Source: a virus
Strand: one strand, 5' to 3'
IMG/VR virus record: IMGVR_UViG_3300032116_000928
Location: 1 to 30,485 of that record
DNA: 30,485 nt
The notes beneath the pieces were generated by a model. It did no database searches, had not been told where the DNA came from, and saw nothing but the letters and a program-made list of their open reading frames with translations. Shown one piece after another: positions 30,357 to 30,485 of this stretch. Each line of letters begins with the position of its first letter. Positions within the stretch are counted from its first letter, which is position 1. Made by a program: the position numbers and the translations under genes.

Positions 30357-30485
30357 TATTGGCATTGCCATTGGTATTTTATTATGCAGACCTAAACCCA
30401 GTCGGTTACAAATTGTAACCACTTCAGATACCATCACCGCATATTTGCGGACAATAGACACGCTAACCATTGAACGCACTAAACT
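30049..30485. repeat. right copy of the 437-base terminal near-repeat
   Basis: This copy matches bases 1-437 with 21 mismatches. It runs to the last base of the window, so the repeat is limited by the window ends, as expected for an overlap of contig ends. Confidence 0.95.
30301..30485 (+). CDS. spanin-like membrane protein, N-terminal fragment cut by the window edge
   Basis: These are the first 61 codons of the gene that is complete at 253-564, again starting inside the phosphoesterase gene. It has the same membrane segment (SISIGIAIGILLC). It differs at two residues in the visible part: Lys instead of Ala after CRP, and Thr instead of Ile in TIERTK. The gene runs off the window. Confidence 0.75.
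   Translation, partial: MEKIFTLRTIVFIKVASISIGIAIGILLCRPKPSRLQIVTTSDTITAYLRTIDTLTIERTK

Noticed and set aside
1-30485. Prophage or lysogeny module, tRNA genes, CRISPR array, insertion sequence
   Set aside because: No integrase, excisionase or clear repressor motif, no cloverleaf, no regularly spaced repeats and no transposase were found.

Overview
The window is a nearly complete tailed-phage genome, AT-rich and about 30 kb long. It appears as one genome length (about 30,048 bases) plus a 437-base overlap: bases 1-437 repeat at 30049-30485 with about 95% identity. This suggests a circular or circularly permuted genome assembled from closely related strains. The likely host is a member of the Bacteroidota. 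The best evidence is a textbook Bacteroidota promoter at 8815-8844 (TTG, 19 bases, TATCTTTG), A-rich leaders with few Shine-Dalgarno sites, and structural proteins of types I know from Bacteroidota phages. I see no integrase, recombinase or C1-type repressor, so a lytic life style is likely but not proven. I found no tRNA, CRISPR array or insertion sequence.

Leftward arm (about 8845 down to 742). One tightly packed operon starts at the 8815-8844 promoter and ends at a strong hairpin-plus-T-run terminator at 742-771. In transcription order it carries three or four tiny genes, an SSB-like protein with the acidic C-terminal tip, a basic protein, an HTH regulator, a DnaA-domain-IV-like protein, a replication-type C-terminal domain protein, a conserved unknown, a C5-cytosine methyltransferase with a second gene overprinted on it, the large terminase subunit, a tiny gene, a Mom-like adenine-modification protein, and four small genes. 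It therefore combines replication, DNA modification and packaging.

Rightward arm (8968 round the circle to 820). First come a VRR-NUC nuclease, a small sigma factor, a Cys-rich protein and a small membrane protein. A 376-base non-coding region (10485-10860) follows. It holds a promoter-like element, an RNA that can fold in two mutually exclusive ways (the second an intrinsic terminator), and a G-run followed by a long polypyrimidine tract. Next are the probable small terminase subunit, tail-assembly chaperones with a -1 ribosomal frameshift site, a fiber-like protein, an HK97-gp10-like protein, two large baseplate-type proteins, the tape measure, and an XkdF-like prohead protease. Tandem terminators (22796-22859) separate these from scaffold, major capsid, tail-tube-like protein, portal fusion, head-tail adaptor, holin, M15 endolysin, metallophosphoesterase, and a nested pair of spanin-like lysis proteins that crosses the junction.

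The most interesting points are two long reading frames overlapping on the same strand for 831 bases, both with family-type motifs (4296-5324); the Mom-like plus Dcm DNA-modification pair; the terminator/antiterminator RNA at 10524-10600; the frameshifted tail chaperone; and the unusual separation of terminase subunits and head/tail modules.
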